Counted from the stretch's first letter, positions 51,306 through 60,649 are shown. The stretch is 64,000 nt of DNA from Hallella mizrahii (GCF_009695775.1 NZ_VUNG01000005.1:89539-153538); one strand, 5' to 3'. A program made the numbers and translations. The notes: generated from the letters alone by a model not told the origin.

Positions 51306-52229
51306 TTAGAACAACCTGGGCTCTTTGTCGAGGTAGCTTTCCTGATGCAGAGGGACAATCTTGTCAGTGTGCAATAGATGACCTATCATCAAGGGAGAAT
51401 GTGGGTCGTGAAGAGCGTAATTCTCCTTTGCCTTCACATGGTCGTAGTTGGCATAGCAGTACCGGCAACCGTTGATGCAGGTGTTGTAGTCGCCAAGTCC
51501 ACGACTCTCCATGCACCTGCAGCCGGGACGGTTGCCTTTCTCAGCTACCTTCTTGAAGTGAAGGCTAAGTGAATGCTCGTAGATTGCCCGTGTCATGCAG
51601 CCACTGTTATGGATGCCGTATTGCTCATAACTCTCCTCCGTACCACATGTCTGAATATACAAATGGTGCTTGGCGGCAATCTCGCCCAATCCCTTTGCAA
51701 TCATGTCTTTCTGTTGTTCCGAAATCGGCAGCAGTTCCGGCATGTGCAACTTCTTATACCACACTACAAAACTGAAAAGGCAGCGGTCAACGTATGGCGC
51801 AAGCCGCCTGGCCATATTGTCGAAAGTCTCGAAATGCCGTTCAATGGCGTATTTAGCGGTCAGCAGCACTGGGTCATACCGCCAAATGATTTTCTCTTTG
51901 CCGACCTGAGCCGACAGTTCTTTCAGGGTCTCGATACTCTCGTCAATGCCGGGTACGTCTGGCTCTATGTCCTTCCCATAGGCGGTAATGGTGTAGTGGA
52001 AGTGGCAGTTGAACCGGCCGGTAATCTCATGCAGCCGTGGCATAATCGGACGATAGTTCTTGCTGCAGAACTCTACCACGTCAATGGTTTCCGGCGAAAG
52101 TTCTGTCCGGTTAACCACATCATGGTAGAATGGATTACGGCTAAAGGCATAGCCTTCCCATAAGTGGTTCAACAGCCACTCCGAGAAATTATTCACCATA
52201 TCAGTCCGTCCTCCAGTATTGAGTATCAT
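51306..52229 (-). CDS. DUF1848 family protein (probable Fe-S protein)
   Basis: A 307-residue cytoplasmic protein. The start at 52229 (MILNTGGRTDMVNNFSEWLLNHL) is chosen because DUF1848 proteins begin MILS-x-S-RRTD-like; the longer reading adds 20 unrelated residues. Mid-protein phrases such as FHYTITAYGKDIEPDVP and KIIWRYDPVLLT match the family. The C-terminus has a Cys cluster CRCMESRGLGDYNTCINGCRYCYA, which should bind an iron-sulfur cluster; these proteins are distantly radical-SAM-like. The gene converges with the relaxase with only 4 bp between stop codons. It lies head to tail behind a broken hxlR gene, which was probably its regulator. The biochemical function is unknown. Confidence 0.85.
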   Translation of the reverse strand: MILNTGGRTDMVNNFSEWLLNHLWEGYAFSRNPFYHDVVNRTELSPETIDVVEFCSKNYRPIMPRLHEITGRFNCHFHYTITAYGKDIEPDVPGIDESIETLKELSAQVGKEKIIWRYDPVLLTAKYAIERHFETFDNMARRLAPYVDRCLFSFVVWYKKLHMPELLPISEQQKDMIAKGLGEIAAKHHLYIQTCGTEESYEQYGIHNSGCMTRAIYEHSLSLHFKKVAEKGNRPGCRCMESRGLGDYNTCINGCRYCYANYDHVKAKENYALHDPHSPLMIGHLLHTDKIVPLHQESYLDKEPRLF

Positions 52230-52231
52230 GC

Positions 52232-52612
52232 TTACAATGCAAATTTCTTTCTGTGATTGATAATGGCATCCATATTCTCCAACGACCAATCTACAAGTTG
52301 GTTGAGAAGAGGGATGAGCGACAACCCGCGCTTCGTCAGTTCATATTCCACGCGAGATGGCACTTCCGGATAGATAGTTCGCTTGATAAGATCATCAGCT
52401 TCCAATTCACGCAGTGTCGATGTCAGCATCTTTTGCGACACATCGGGTATCGCCTTACAGAGATCGCGGAAGCGCATGGGCTGCGAACTGCTTTATAGGG
52501 TCAACAGTACCAGCAACGACCAGAGGTTACCAATCCTTGAAAGCACATTTCTAATCGGGTAGCTTGAGAACAGTGGATCTACAACTTGTTTTCTAATTAT
52601 ATCATGTACATT
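52232..52612 (-). pseudogene. hxlR-type regulator with in-frame stop
   Basis: Winged-helix regulator of the HxlR family, broken by TAA at 52493-52495. The reading frame continues upstream of the stop as YPIRNVLSRIGNLWSLLVLLTL and downstream as PMRFRDLCKAIPDVSQKMLTSTLRELEADDLI, RTIYPEVPSRVEYELTKRG, which together make the standard HxlR domain. The Cys usually found at the YPIRNVL position is Tyr. No start codon is seen before the frame closes at 52613. An ATG right after the stop could make an 81-residue C-terminal fragment that lacks the first helix. It probably once controlled the adjacent DUF1848 gene. Confidence 0.8.
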
Positions 52613-52703
52613 TTATACGCAACAACCGCCACGGACTCGTAACAAGCCCATGACGGTATAGTGTTTGAAAGTAGAGTGTCAAGTTTTTGACTACAAATCA
52701 TTA

Positions 52704-53780
52704 TATGAATATCCGCAATCATCCAAATCAGTAGATTCTATGCTTGAAACTCGTCCTATAAGTGCATGCGCAAAGTTCAAGCCTGTCGAACAGGTGAAAT
52801 CCGAAATATCTTCGGTTGAACTTATAGCAGAACTCATTGAGATAGAGCTGCAGGAAATCTGCTTTGACATCGTGATACGTGTTAAGGATACTCCTCTTTA
52901 CATTGCTTATGGATATGTGTACCCATGGAAGCACCTTGCCGATCATGGTCTTGTCCTTCATCTCATATGCTTTATGCTTAGCGACAATTTTGTTCGCTGT
53001 AAGTGCCGCGTAAGACTTCGTGGCATCTGTGGTGGCATCAGCTCCGGCATCTATGAAATTCTTTATTCTGTCTTCCTCCGTAGCCGCCTTCAAGTCCGGT
53101 ATGACTTCCATCTTGATATGACCGACCCGTTCCCGGTGCTGTACTTCTTCATTGGTGTGTTTGTAGGAACAGAACGTTCCGCCGTGACAAGCACGGCCGT
53201 CTTCCGTTGGCTCCCATGTCCACGCTTGAGAGGAAGTCATTTTTCACTCTCAGGCGTCTCCGTGGAGAAGAATCCTTCATCAAGTTCCACCTGGTCAAAC
53301 AGCTTGTAGAGGCTGTCACGCTTGCCCATCACGTCACGCAGCTTATGCAGCATTTCCCAGACGGGTTGGTAGCGTTCCCTTCCAAGCTGGCGCTGTACCT
53401 CCAAGGCGGATATGGCCCGCTTCGTACTTACTATCAGAAACATTGCCACGAACCAATCGAAAATTGGCAGTTTACAGCCTTGCATCACTGTGCCGGAACG
53501 GAGGGTAACCTCATGACCGCAATCCATACATGTCCAAGACTTATGGCTCGGATTCCAACTGAGGTGCAAGCCGCCACATTCCGGACAATAAAGAGTATGG
53601 CATTCACGAAATTCCCTGAGAGCGTGCTCACAGGCTTCCTCGTCAGGATAAACTTCATAGAAATCAGTCAAGTTCATAATCATTCCTTTCCAATAGTCAA
53701 ATATAAGCCCACAATTTTTATACCAAGGATTGTCCAGGCAGTGTAAACTTTGCTAATTTGGATGATTGCGGATATTCATT
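52704..53780 (-). mobile_element. IS1595-family insertion sequence, 1077 bp
   Basis: Flanked by an 8-bp direct repeat AATCATTA (52696-52703 and 53781-53788), the target-duplication size of the IS1595 family. The terminal inverted repeats share ATGAATATCCGCAATCATCC and a few more bases with one mismatch. The left end is at 52704 and the right end at 53780. It inserted right at the 3' end of another transposase remnant. Confidence 0.85.
52728..53683 (-). pseudogene. Frameshifted IS1595-family transposase
   Basis: The N-terminal part (53683-53237) has a zinc-ribbon YCPECGG...CMDCGHEVTLRSGTVMQ and WEMLHKLRDVMGKRD, ending ELDEGFFSTETPESEK and a stop. The C-terminal part (53240-52728) continues in another frame with VGHIKMEVIPDLKA and a DDE-type tail (CYKFNRRYFG). 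Between them a third frame reads LPLKRGHGSQRKTAVLV, the expected family sequence. At least two small shifts are therefore needed to restore a roughly 315-residue protein. The element is unlikely to transpose on its own. Confidence 0.8.
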
Positions 53781-53785
53781 AATCA

Positions 53786-55239
53786 TTAAGCTTTTCGGAG
53801 GATATCCCTTCGTTCCATTGCTGGATTTCCGTATAGGTTTAAGTCTTTCCACTCCCTCAAATCCTTGTAATGCACATTTTCCATAGCGGCCTTGAAGTCA
53901 AACTCCAAACGCTTTTGTCTCGAAGTGAACAGCATAGCCAGAGGCAAGATCAGCACATGCTTTGTAATGCCGCATAATTTGTCTGGCGATTTGGTTGCCT
54001 TGAACGTTCCGAAACACGACTCTATTATGTCTGAAGATATTATATGCAAGTCTTTATCTGTTTTCAGAACTTTGCATTCGTCACGCAAGTACTCGTACAT
54101 GTCTATGCCCGTCATTCTCATTCTGTGCGTGGCACCATTTGCAGTGACAAGGGTTCTCGCAATGTACCATTGAAGAAAATATGCCAAGTTCTTGCTCAAT
54201 CCATCCTGCTTGCACCTTTTCTCTACATATGCCATGCACTCAATGACCGCGTCCAACTCCGTAATAAGGCTCTCGTATTCTTTCGCGAACTTGCATGCTT
54301 CCTTTCCTTCCGATGTTAGCGTGTCGTACTTGCCAACCGTGTTCTTTGCCCATCCAATCCACTGGGAACAGTTCATAAACCTTGCAATCGCCCTTTGCTT
54401 TGGTGGCAGGAATATGGCCTTGTTCGTCAAGTGGTATTTCAGTCTGTTCTTCTCCATTATTTCTGTAAGTTTCTTGAAGTTAATGCAGTTACCGTAGTGC
54501 TTCTTCAGTATCACTCCAAAAGTGTGGCTGATGTCACGGTGGTGCGTTATGCCCAATTGCCGGCATGCACCGCACAAGTTATATCCGTTGTCGGTGACGG
54601 AGTATTTAGGGCCATTCCCTATGCGCTTGTGCGTCTTGTCCATTTGTTGCTTTGTCGCTTCTGTGTTCCATGAGGGGCTGACTGTCATACTCACTATACT
54701 TACATCGGATTGCTTCAACGGCCTGCCGGGGTGTTTGGCAGGAGCAGCAAGCTCCAACAGCACTTCTGCTTGCCTACAGATATGCTCTCATCCACAATGC
54801 TTACATACTCTTCGTTCTTGAACAGGTCTTTTGCCCCGGTGCATACATCCAGACCCGCTTTCTCACACCAATCCTCTATCGTTTGGTGGCTGGGAGTCTC
54901 ATCGAACAGCTCCCCATGGAAAGATTCGTTGACGATATCTAGGATTGACCTTATGGAGCGGACACCAGAGACCTTGACCCTTGTCCTCAGGCGGGTAGCG
55001 AGGCTGACTACGAATTACTTGAACTTGAATCCCCTAATAGTTCTGAAAGTAATCTGCTTTGGCTCCTTGTCAGAGTTACCGTCTTGTCTTTTTTTATTGT
55101 TCTCACGTTGTAAGTTCTTTATCTGCTTTTTGTCAGCCTTACGTCCTGCTTTCAATTTTGCAATCTCCTTTTCCCGAGCTTCCAACTTACGCTGAAGCTT
55201 AGCTATTAGCTTATTATTTTCACCTCTCTTAACAGTCAT
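53786..55239 (-). pseudogene. Decayed transposase of unrecognised family
   Basis: A transposase-like gene of about 480 codons, broken twice. The N-terminal coiled coil (KLIAKLQRKLEAREKEIAKLKAGRKADKKQIKNLQREN) reads to FRTIRGFKFK, then TAA at 55015-55017. The same frame continues with FVVSLATRLRTRVKVSGVRSIRSILDIVNES to EEYVSIVDESISVGKQK. A one-base shift near 54765 leads to LLELAAPAKHPGRPLKQSD and on to the C-terminus. Acidic candidates for a DDE site are the Asp in IVDES, the Asp in SVTDNGYNL and the Glu in DIIESCFG. The family (possibly ISNCY) was not recognised. Confidence 0.7.
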
Positions 55240-55411
55240 TATCTTTATGGATTAACATTATAATTATTCAGTAAAGTTACTGATTTCCAACGAAATATGC
55301 AAATATATTATGTTAAGCCCCTTTTTCTTCTCAGAGTTCATCGTAAGCGTCTCGGCATTACCGTATTTCAGCCTCGCTTAAAAGTCCGTACCTTTGCGCG
55401 CACAAATTATT

Positions 55412-55765
55412 ATGAGTATGGTAAGCAAAGACAAGTACAAGAGTCTGCTTGAACGATACAAGCAGGCTCTTATCAAGAATCCCAAGCTGAACCTATCGGC
55501 TTATTGCCGGTTAAACGACGTCAGTGTCTCAGGCATGCATCATTACATTGAGGATATCGGCCAATCGGTCAAGTCCATCCGTGATGCTGTTCTGAAAGCT
55601 ACTGAGCATCAGAATTGCGAAGTGTTTGTACCATTTACGGCAGACAGCCCACATTCCGACGTCGACCGTGCGGACGTCACAATCCAACTACCCAACGGAA
55701 CTTTGGTGTCGGTTTCCCGTTGTGATGCCGGCATCATCACGGCAGTGTTGAACGCATTAAAGTAA
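55412..55765 (+). CDS. IS66 accessory protein TnpA
   Basis: A 117-residue protein that supports IS66 transposition. The start is put at the ATG at 55412 (MSMVSKDKYK) rather than an upstream TTG. The HTH-like head SLLERYKQALIKNPKLNLSAYCRLNDVSVSGMHHYI and the beta tail VTIQLPNGTLVSVSRCDAGIITAVLNAL are the family pattern. It ends 5 bp before tnpB. It is intact. Confidence 0.85.
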   Translation: MSMVSKDKYKSLLERYKQALIKNPKLNLSAYCRLNDVSVSGMHHYIEDIGQSVKSIRDAVLKATEHQNCEVFVPFTADSPHSDVDRADVTIQLPNGTLVSVSRCDAGIITAVLNALK

Positions 55766-55770
55766 CTGCT

Positions 55771-56124
55771 ATGTTCGGACTTTCAGAATCAACAGTGTAT
55801 TACATGTGCCAACATCCGGTGGACATGCGCAAGGGTATCAACGGGCTGTACAAACTCGTGCGCTCAGAGATGAAGATGTCGCCCCTTACGGGCAGCGTTT
55901 TCATCTTTTATGGCAAGAACCATCAGAGCGTCAAGCTGCTTCGCTGGGACACTGATGGCTTTGTCCTTTACCAGAAACGCCTTGAGAAAGGCACCTTCGA
56001 GATACCCAAGTTCGACGAGGCCGCTGGGGGCTACAGAATGCCCTGGAAGACGTTTTCTCTGATCATGCAGGGTGTTTCGCTCCGGTCTGCGAGATACCGA
56101 AAGAGATTTAAGATTGAAGTTTAG
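55771..56124 (+). CDS. IS66 accessory protein TnpB
   Basis: A 117-residue IS66 Orf2/TnpB protein. The signatures MRKGINGLYKLV, PLTGSVFIFYGKNHQSVKLLRWDTDGFVLYQKRLEKGTF and the late MQGVSLRSARYRKRF are all present, and the length is normal. It is required with TnpA for transposition in studied IS66 elements, but its biochemical role is not known. It is intact. A 93-bp AT-rich gap separates it from tnpC. Confidence 0.9.
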   Translation: MFGLSESTVYYMCQHPVDMRKGINGLYKLVRSEMKMSPLTGSVFIFYGKNHQSVKLLRWDTDGFVLYQKRLEKGTFEIPKFDEAAGGYRMPWKTFSLIMQGVSLRSARYRKRFKIEV

Positions 56125-57283
56125 AGTAGATATAACTATTTGATATACAGTAAAATAATCTGCAAAATAATCGCCAAAATATGCTTGATTGTCAGATAAA
56201 TTTAGTACCTTTGTACTATGATAAAGGACGAAATCATAGCATCTTTGCTGGACCGGCTGAAGGACACCAACAGCCAAGTGTCTGCTCTTACAGGGCGGGT
56301 AAACGAGCTGTTGGCCAAGGTCGCCGAACTTACCGCCATCATCAAAGCCCTGCAGGAGGAGAAAGGCGCAAAGGAGAAGACTCTCAGGAAGGCCAACAAC
56401 ACCATCAAGGGCCTTGGGAAGCTCCTCGAAAAGGAAAACGAGCAACAGGTGGAGAAGCCGCAGCTTACAGATGAGGAAAAGAAAGTCCTTGACGAGGCCA
56501 GGAGCATCCGCCGGAAGGCCCGTGGCAACAACGGCGCCAAGAGAGACGTCCATGAGGAGTGCGAGGTGGAATACAAGGATGTTTATCCGGACGCCCCGTC
56601 CTTCGACAAGCTCAAGGCGCATCCGCTGGAAAAGATGAAGGGGGACGGCACGCCGGACTATCAGACCTGTACGAGATACGTCTATGTACCGGGCCACTTC
56701 AAGAAAGTAATCTACAGGCTGCACCGCTTCACGCAGGACGGCAAGGTGTTTGAGCCAAAGACCCCACCGGCTGTATTTATGAACTCCAATTACACCTCGT
56801 CCTTTGTCGCCGGACTTCTTCAGTTGCGCTATATGTACGCCATGCCGGTGGAGCGGATCATCCATTATTTTGAAGACTAGGGCTTCAACCTGAAGAAGCC
56901 GACAGCCGGCTTTCTTTTGGGCAGGGCGGCGGAGACGTTGGAAAACTTCTACAAGGCCATACGCAAGGCGGTGCTCAGCGACGACTACATCGCTTCGGAC
57001 GAGACCTACTTCAAGATACTTGTCCCGGAGAAGAACTCCAAGGGGAAGGGAGTGAAGAAAGGCTACTTCTGGGTCATCGTGGGCCAGAAGAGCGGACTGC
57101 TGTATGCCGTCTACCGAGACGGCTCGCGCGCCGGAGATGTCATCTACGATGAGCTTCACGACTACCACGGCACCATGCACAGCGATGCGGCAAGCTTCTA
57201 CAGAAAGATACAGGGCGATGATTTCCCAAATATAACAAGGATAGCCTGTCTGCAGCACATCAAGAGGAAGTTCATTGTGACAA

Positions 57284-57325
57284 TAGCGCGCATATGGTAC
57301 CGGCTGTAGCGCTCTAAATGGTACC
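57284..57325. repeat. IS21 inner-end repeats, istB side
   Basis: Two inverted copies of the GGTACC-containing end unit (57284-57301 and 57307-57325) with their GGTACC boxes 24 bp apart. A third, degenerate copy lies near 57331-57355. These are the usual transposase-binding repeats of IS21 ends. Confidence 0.75.
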
Positions 57326-57389
57326 GGCAAAAGCGCGAAGCAAAAATGGTTTTACCGGATTGAAAAACATTTGGCTACAGGCCTTATTT

Positions 57390-58142
57390 TTACTTTTGCA
57401 AAAGTAATGATTTTTTCTTCATCTGGCGCAGACTTTCACCTTGAAGTTGGATAATGTTAGCATTATTTATGATTCTATCCATAATGGCGTCAGCCAGGGT
57501 CGGTTCTGCGATATAATCATACCACTTATCGATTGGCAGTTGAGAGGCTATGATGACGGACTTCTTCTCATATCTGTCCTCTAGGATTTGCAGCAAAGCC
57601 AGCCTTGCATTGGCTGTCATGGGAGCCAGTCCAAAATCATCAAGGATTAGAAGGTCGTCCCGGTTAAGATGATTGAGGAGCTTGATGAAGGATCCATCGC
57701 TTTTAGCTATTGAGATTTGCTCTATGAACCTGTTCATGTTGTAATACTCTGTTCTAAGTCCCAGACAGCATGCCTGTCTCCCCAGAGCATTGACGAGAAA
57801 GGACTTTCCGCATCCGGTCAGGCCAGTAACCAACAGATTCTCAGCTCTACGGACGAAGTTGCAGTCGCTGTATTCTGCCAGCTGAGCCTCCGTGAGGTTT
57901 CTGGCCGTGGAACAGATAACGTCCTCTATGACAGCATTGTTATAACGAAGTTTGCTGGTCCTGAGATACATGGCCGTTTTCTTCTCCTGACGGTACTGCC
58001 GCTCCGCGTCAATCATCTTTGCGACAGTCATCTCCCGACCGGGCCTTTTCTGCTCAGGCAATGTAATGATACTGTTGAACTCTACCGCCATACCGTGCAG
58101 CTTGAGGCTCTCCAGTGCGTCCACTGTTTCTTGATTGTTCAT
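57390..58142 (-). CDS. istB: IS21 helper ATPase IstB
   Basis: A 250-residue AAA+ ATPase that helps IstA choose and join target DNA. Walker A is GLTGCGKS at residues 107-114 and Walker B is DLLILDDFGLAP. The N-terminal LESLKLHGMAVEFN and the sensor region LLQILEDRYEKKSVIIASQLPIDKWYDYIAEPTLADAIMDRI are typical of IstB. The length is normal and all motifs are intact. It lies downstream of istA with a 90-bp gap. Confidence 0.95.
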   Translation of the reverse strand: MNNQETVDALESLKLHGMAVEFNSIITLPEQKRPGREMTVAKMIDAERQYRQEKKTAMYLRTSKLRYNNAVIEDVICSTARNLTEAQLAEYSDCNFVRRAENLLVTGLTGCGKSFLVNALGRQACCLGLRTEYYNMNRFIEQISIAKSDGSFIKLLNHLNRDDLLILDDFGLAPMTANARLALLQILEDRYEKKSVIIASQLPIDKWYDYIAEPTLADAIMDRIINNANIIQLQGESLRQMKKKSLLLQK

Positions 58143-58232
58143 TTTTGTCCAACTTTAAATGGTTAATACTAAAAATAACGCCAGGGCCGGAGTGCAGGTC
58201 GGCAGACTCTACAGCCGGCCTGGCATACTCCT

Positions 58233-59819
58233 TTATTTTGTGATCTTAAATGCTTCCCTGCCTCTGACATATTCATTCTTCGGAGTCATGGAGACTACCT
58301 TTGCCACAGGCTTGCTGGCCATGTTATGCTTCAGTGCATTCTCTATAGCCAACATTGGAGCCACTGGGCCATTAGTGAGAAGAAGACGGCAGGCACTCTC
58401 AACGGCCTCGGGTCCGTATTTCTTGTTTCTTGCCCATCCAAGAAGTATATATCCCTGGCGGTACTGTTGCTGTTCCCACTCAGCACTGGTAAGAAGATCC
58501 TGCATCGCACGGGCTGTATATGGACCTATCCGTCTGGCGGCCGACACGAAGCTGGCTGCATTCCATTCTCCATTGCCCTGTTCCCATGCTCTGTGCTTCG
58601 GAGGCATGTGTGACGGATCTATCGTTGTGCCATACGGCCGGAAGTCACGCTTGTGGACTGCAACTCTCTCATTGTCAACATATATCTCAACTGTCTCATT
58701 ATCCCAAATGGCGACAGCCTTCTTGCCTACATACTGATAGGGAACACTGTAGTAGTGCTGCTCCTCGCCTACGGAGAGAAGGTATGATGAAGATATTCTC
58801 TTGTACTCCTTGCGATGGCGATAGACAAACATCTGGTCCGGCAGAGGACGCATCAATGGTTTTTCCTCTGTCTCGAAGACCTCGCGTGGTGTAAGTCCGC
58901 CACGCTGCTTGGGACGATCGTTGAACTCATCCACGAGCTCCCAGATACATGTGTTCATCTCGTCTATGGTCTCGAAGGTCTTGTCCTCTATACGTGCGTA
59001 GATGTAAAGGTAAAACTTATTTACGATTCCCTCAACGGGTCCTTTGTCCCTGGGCCGACGGACGCGTGCCACATAGGGCTGGACGTCATAGTGCACACAC
59101 CACTGTTCAAGGGCATCCGTGAACTGAAGGTCGTACTTCTTCTTCGTATGCTTGACCCACTGAACCATGTTGTCGCTCTTCACAATATGAGGCAGACAAC
59201 CGAAGTACTCCAATGCATTGCTCATACCCATAAACAGGTTTTCCATGCGCTCATTTCGCAGGGCTATCATATAGCCAAAATTAGAATAGGGCATAACTGC
59301 GCACAGCACCGTAACGGGTATACCATCCAACTCAAAACGGGGCTTGAGATACAGTTTGTCTCCTGCAGGATCAAACATAGCCATCTCGCCCGGATTGTAA
59401 TGGTTGCGGTACTTGTAGTCATGATTCTTGATATACTCGTTCACATACTTCTTGAACTGGGTATACTGATAACCGTCGGGATGAAGCTTGTAGTACTTCT
59501 CCCACTCATAATAAAGAGTCTTGTGGGGACGGAGACAGTCAAGAGCATACTCCTTTATCTCCTTGTCGAGGACTTCCTTGCGCCCGTCCGGCTTGGGAAC
59601 GTTGGGAGATTCTGGACGGATAAGCTTGCCAAGGGAAAACTCATCCATCTTGTACATTTCACTCAGCGGCAGCGGCATCGTCTGGAGATACTTCTTGTAG
59701 TAACTTGCATCCCGCTTACTCATCTTGCATGCCTTCACGACGTCGTTCAGGGAACCGCCCTCGCTCAGGATGCGCATCAGCTTTTTTAGCTTTGACATTG
59801 CGATTTCTTTATTAGCCAT
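58233..59819 (-). CDS. istA: IS21 transposase IstA
   Basis: A 528-residue DDE transposase. The N-terminal HTH (KLMRILSEGGSLNDVVKACKMSKRDASYYKKYL) binds the ends. The core has AMFDPAGDKLYL (first Asp), IVKSDNMVQWVKH (second Asp) and RDKGPVEGIVNKFYLY (Glu). PKQRGGLTPREVFETEEKPLMRPLP and a C-terminal beta/helical tail complete the normal length. It is intact, so the element could be active. It is transcribed from its terminal repeat region toward istB. Confidence 0.95.
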   Translation of the reverse strand: MANKEIAMSKLKKLMRILSEGGSLNDVVKACKMSKRDASYYKKYLQTMPLPLSEMYKMDEFSLGKLIRPESPNVPKPDGRKEVLDKEIKEYALDCLRPHKTLYYEWEKYYKLHPDGYQYTQFKKYVNEYIKNHDYKYRNHYNPGEMAMFDPAGDKLYLKPRFELDGIPVTVLCAVMPYSNFGYMIALRNERMENLFMGMSNALEYFGCLPHIVKSDNMVQWVKHTKKKYDLQFTDALEQWCVHYDVQPYVARVRRPRDKGPVEGIVNKFYLYIYARIEDKTFETIDEMNTCIWELVDEFNDRPKQRGGLTPREVFETEEKPLMRPLPDQMFVYRHRKEYKRISSSYLLSVGEEQHYYSVPYQYVGKKAVAIWDNETVEIYVDNERVAVHKRDFRPYGTTIDPSHMPPKHRAWEQGNGEWNAASFVSAARRIGPYTARAMQDLLTSAEWEQQQYRQGYILLGWARNKKYGPEAVESACRLLLTNGPVAPMLAIENALKHNMASKPVAKVVSMTPKNEYVRGREAFKITK

Positions 59820-59921
59820 ATACTATAATGTTTAGAACACTATAATAACGGCATTTGTTAATACTCAATTATCAAAGCCTGTGTCAAATATATTTATCGC
59901 TCTTGGAGGGCATCCAACCCC

Positions 59922-60011
59922 GGTACCATATTGAGCGCTACACCCGGTACCATATTGAGCGCTATAAGTGGTACCATATTGACCGCTACGAGCGGTACCA
60001 TTTGAGCGCTA
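59922..60011. repeat. IS21 end repeats, istA side, four copies
   Basis: GGTACCATATTGAGCGCTA-like units start at 59922, 59946, 59970 and 59994, exactly 24 bp apart (the last is one base shorter). They are in the opposite orientation to the two units at the other end, so the ends carry 4 and 2 good copies. Confidence 0.85.
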
Positions 60012-60649
60012 TCCTCATCATTGACTGCATGGACGCCGAGCCGGAAGCCAAGGAGATGGTCAAGCTCATCAACAAACTCTACCACGAAGATCACAAACAC
60101 AAGATAGGAGAAAACAGTTGGACGGTGGAGGACAACTTCAAATGGCGACAACAGTACGCCCCCGCCATACTGGCAGAGATAAAGGACAAGCTCGATGGGA
60201 TACTGAACAAGCCGGACCTGCTTCCAGACAGCGAGCTGTCCGAGGCCGCCAGCTATTTCACCAACGAATGGGAGGCGGTAGTCGACATCTTCAAGAGAGG
60301 CGACACCGCACTTGACAACAATCTCGTCGAACGGATGAACCGCTACTTCTCCATGTCCAGAAGGAGCTCACTCTTCTTCGGTTCTCATAAGGGAGCCGAA
60401 AGGGCAGCTGTGCTCTATACGCTAGCATTGTCTGCCAAGATGAACCATCTCAACCTCTTCGACTACCTCACTGACATCCTTGACAGGACTGCCACATGGC
60501 AACCTAATACGCCATTGGAGAAATACAGAAATCTATTACCTGACTGTTGGCAACCATCCACAGAAGACTAACAAAACTGAGCAAGCCTCCTCCCTTGCTC
60601 AGTTTTTTTGGCAATACGTGAATACCGATACGCTTACGTAGCTTCCTGA

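Larger units (their letters stand above)
41788..52612 (+). mobile_element. NBU/Tn4555-like integrative mobilizable element (right end not resolved)
   Basis: The block contains a tyrosine integrase at the left end, two unknown genes, an excisionase-like HTH protein, a RepA-like ATPase, a CHC2/Toprim primase, a phased iteron array, a candidate oriT, a MobC-like protein and a relaxase. It has no conjugation (tra) genes, so it would need a helper element for transfer. The left end lies at or just after the mnmE 3' end. The right end is placed at the last element-like gene before the insertion sequences; the true end may be further right or lost. Confidence 0.7.
57278..60017 (-). mobile_element. 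IS21-family insertion sequence, 2740 bp
   Basis: A complete element with ends TGACAATAGCGCGCATATGG and (inverted) TGAGGATAGCGCTCAAATGG, flanked by the 6-bp direct repeat TCATTG (57272-57277 and 60018-60023). It carries istA and istB on the minus strand, both intact. It is inserted in the tnpC gene of an IS66 element. Confidence 0.92.
56218..60571 (+). pseudogene. IS66 transposase TnpC, nonsense-mutated and split by IS21
   Basis: A DDE transposase with N-terminal coiled coil (RLKDTNSQVSALTGRVNELLAKVAELTAI) and HFEXX-like zinc region replaced by a long central part. The first exon-like piece runs 56218-57277 and the second 60024-60571. TAG at 56878-56880 breaks the frame after IIHYFED. The frame then continues GFNLKKPTAGFLLG, DYIASDETYFK (first Asp) and MHSDAASFY (second Asp). 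The third acid is the Glu in NNLVERMNRYF after the IS21 insertion. Removing the IS21 and one TCATTG copy restores the frame exactly (KRKFIDCMDAEPEAK). Without these lesions it would be about 534 residues. Confidence 0.85.
55343..60637 (+). mobile_element. IS66-family element interrupted by an IS21 element
   Basis: The ends are GTAAGCGTCTCGGCATTACC at 55343 and its imperfect inverse CGGTAT...ACGCTTAC ending at 60637. Genes are tnpA, tnpB and tnpC in the usual order. Without the 2740-bp IS21 insertion and its 6-bp duplication the element would be about 2.5 kb, the normal IS66 size. The 8-bp flanks AGTTCATC and GTAGCTTC differ, so there is no target duplication. Confidence 0.85.

Noticed and set aside
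52500..52700. Right attachment site of the mobilizable element
   Set aside because: No copy of the mnmE 3' end sequence or other obvious direct repeat of the left end was seen here, so no right end is claimed.
54710..55195. 161-codon plus-strand frame over the decayed transposase
   Set aside because: Antisense to a reconstructable transposase frame and without motifs of its own.
52493..56880. Stop-codon reassignment, suggested by in-frame TAA/TAG in hxlR and two transposases
   Set aside because: All cases are in mobile or decaying genes, two come with frameshifts, and every intact gene in the window ends at ordinary TAA, TAG or TGA stops.
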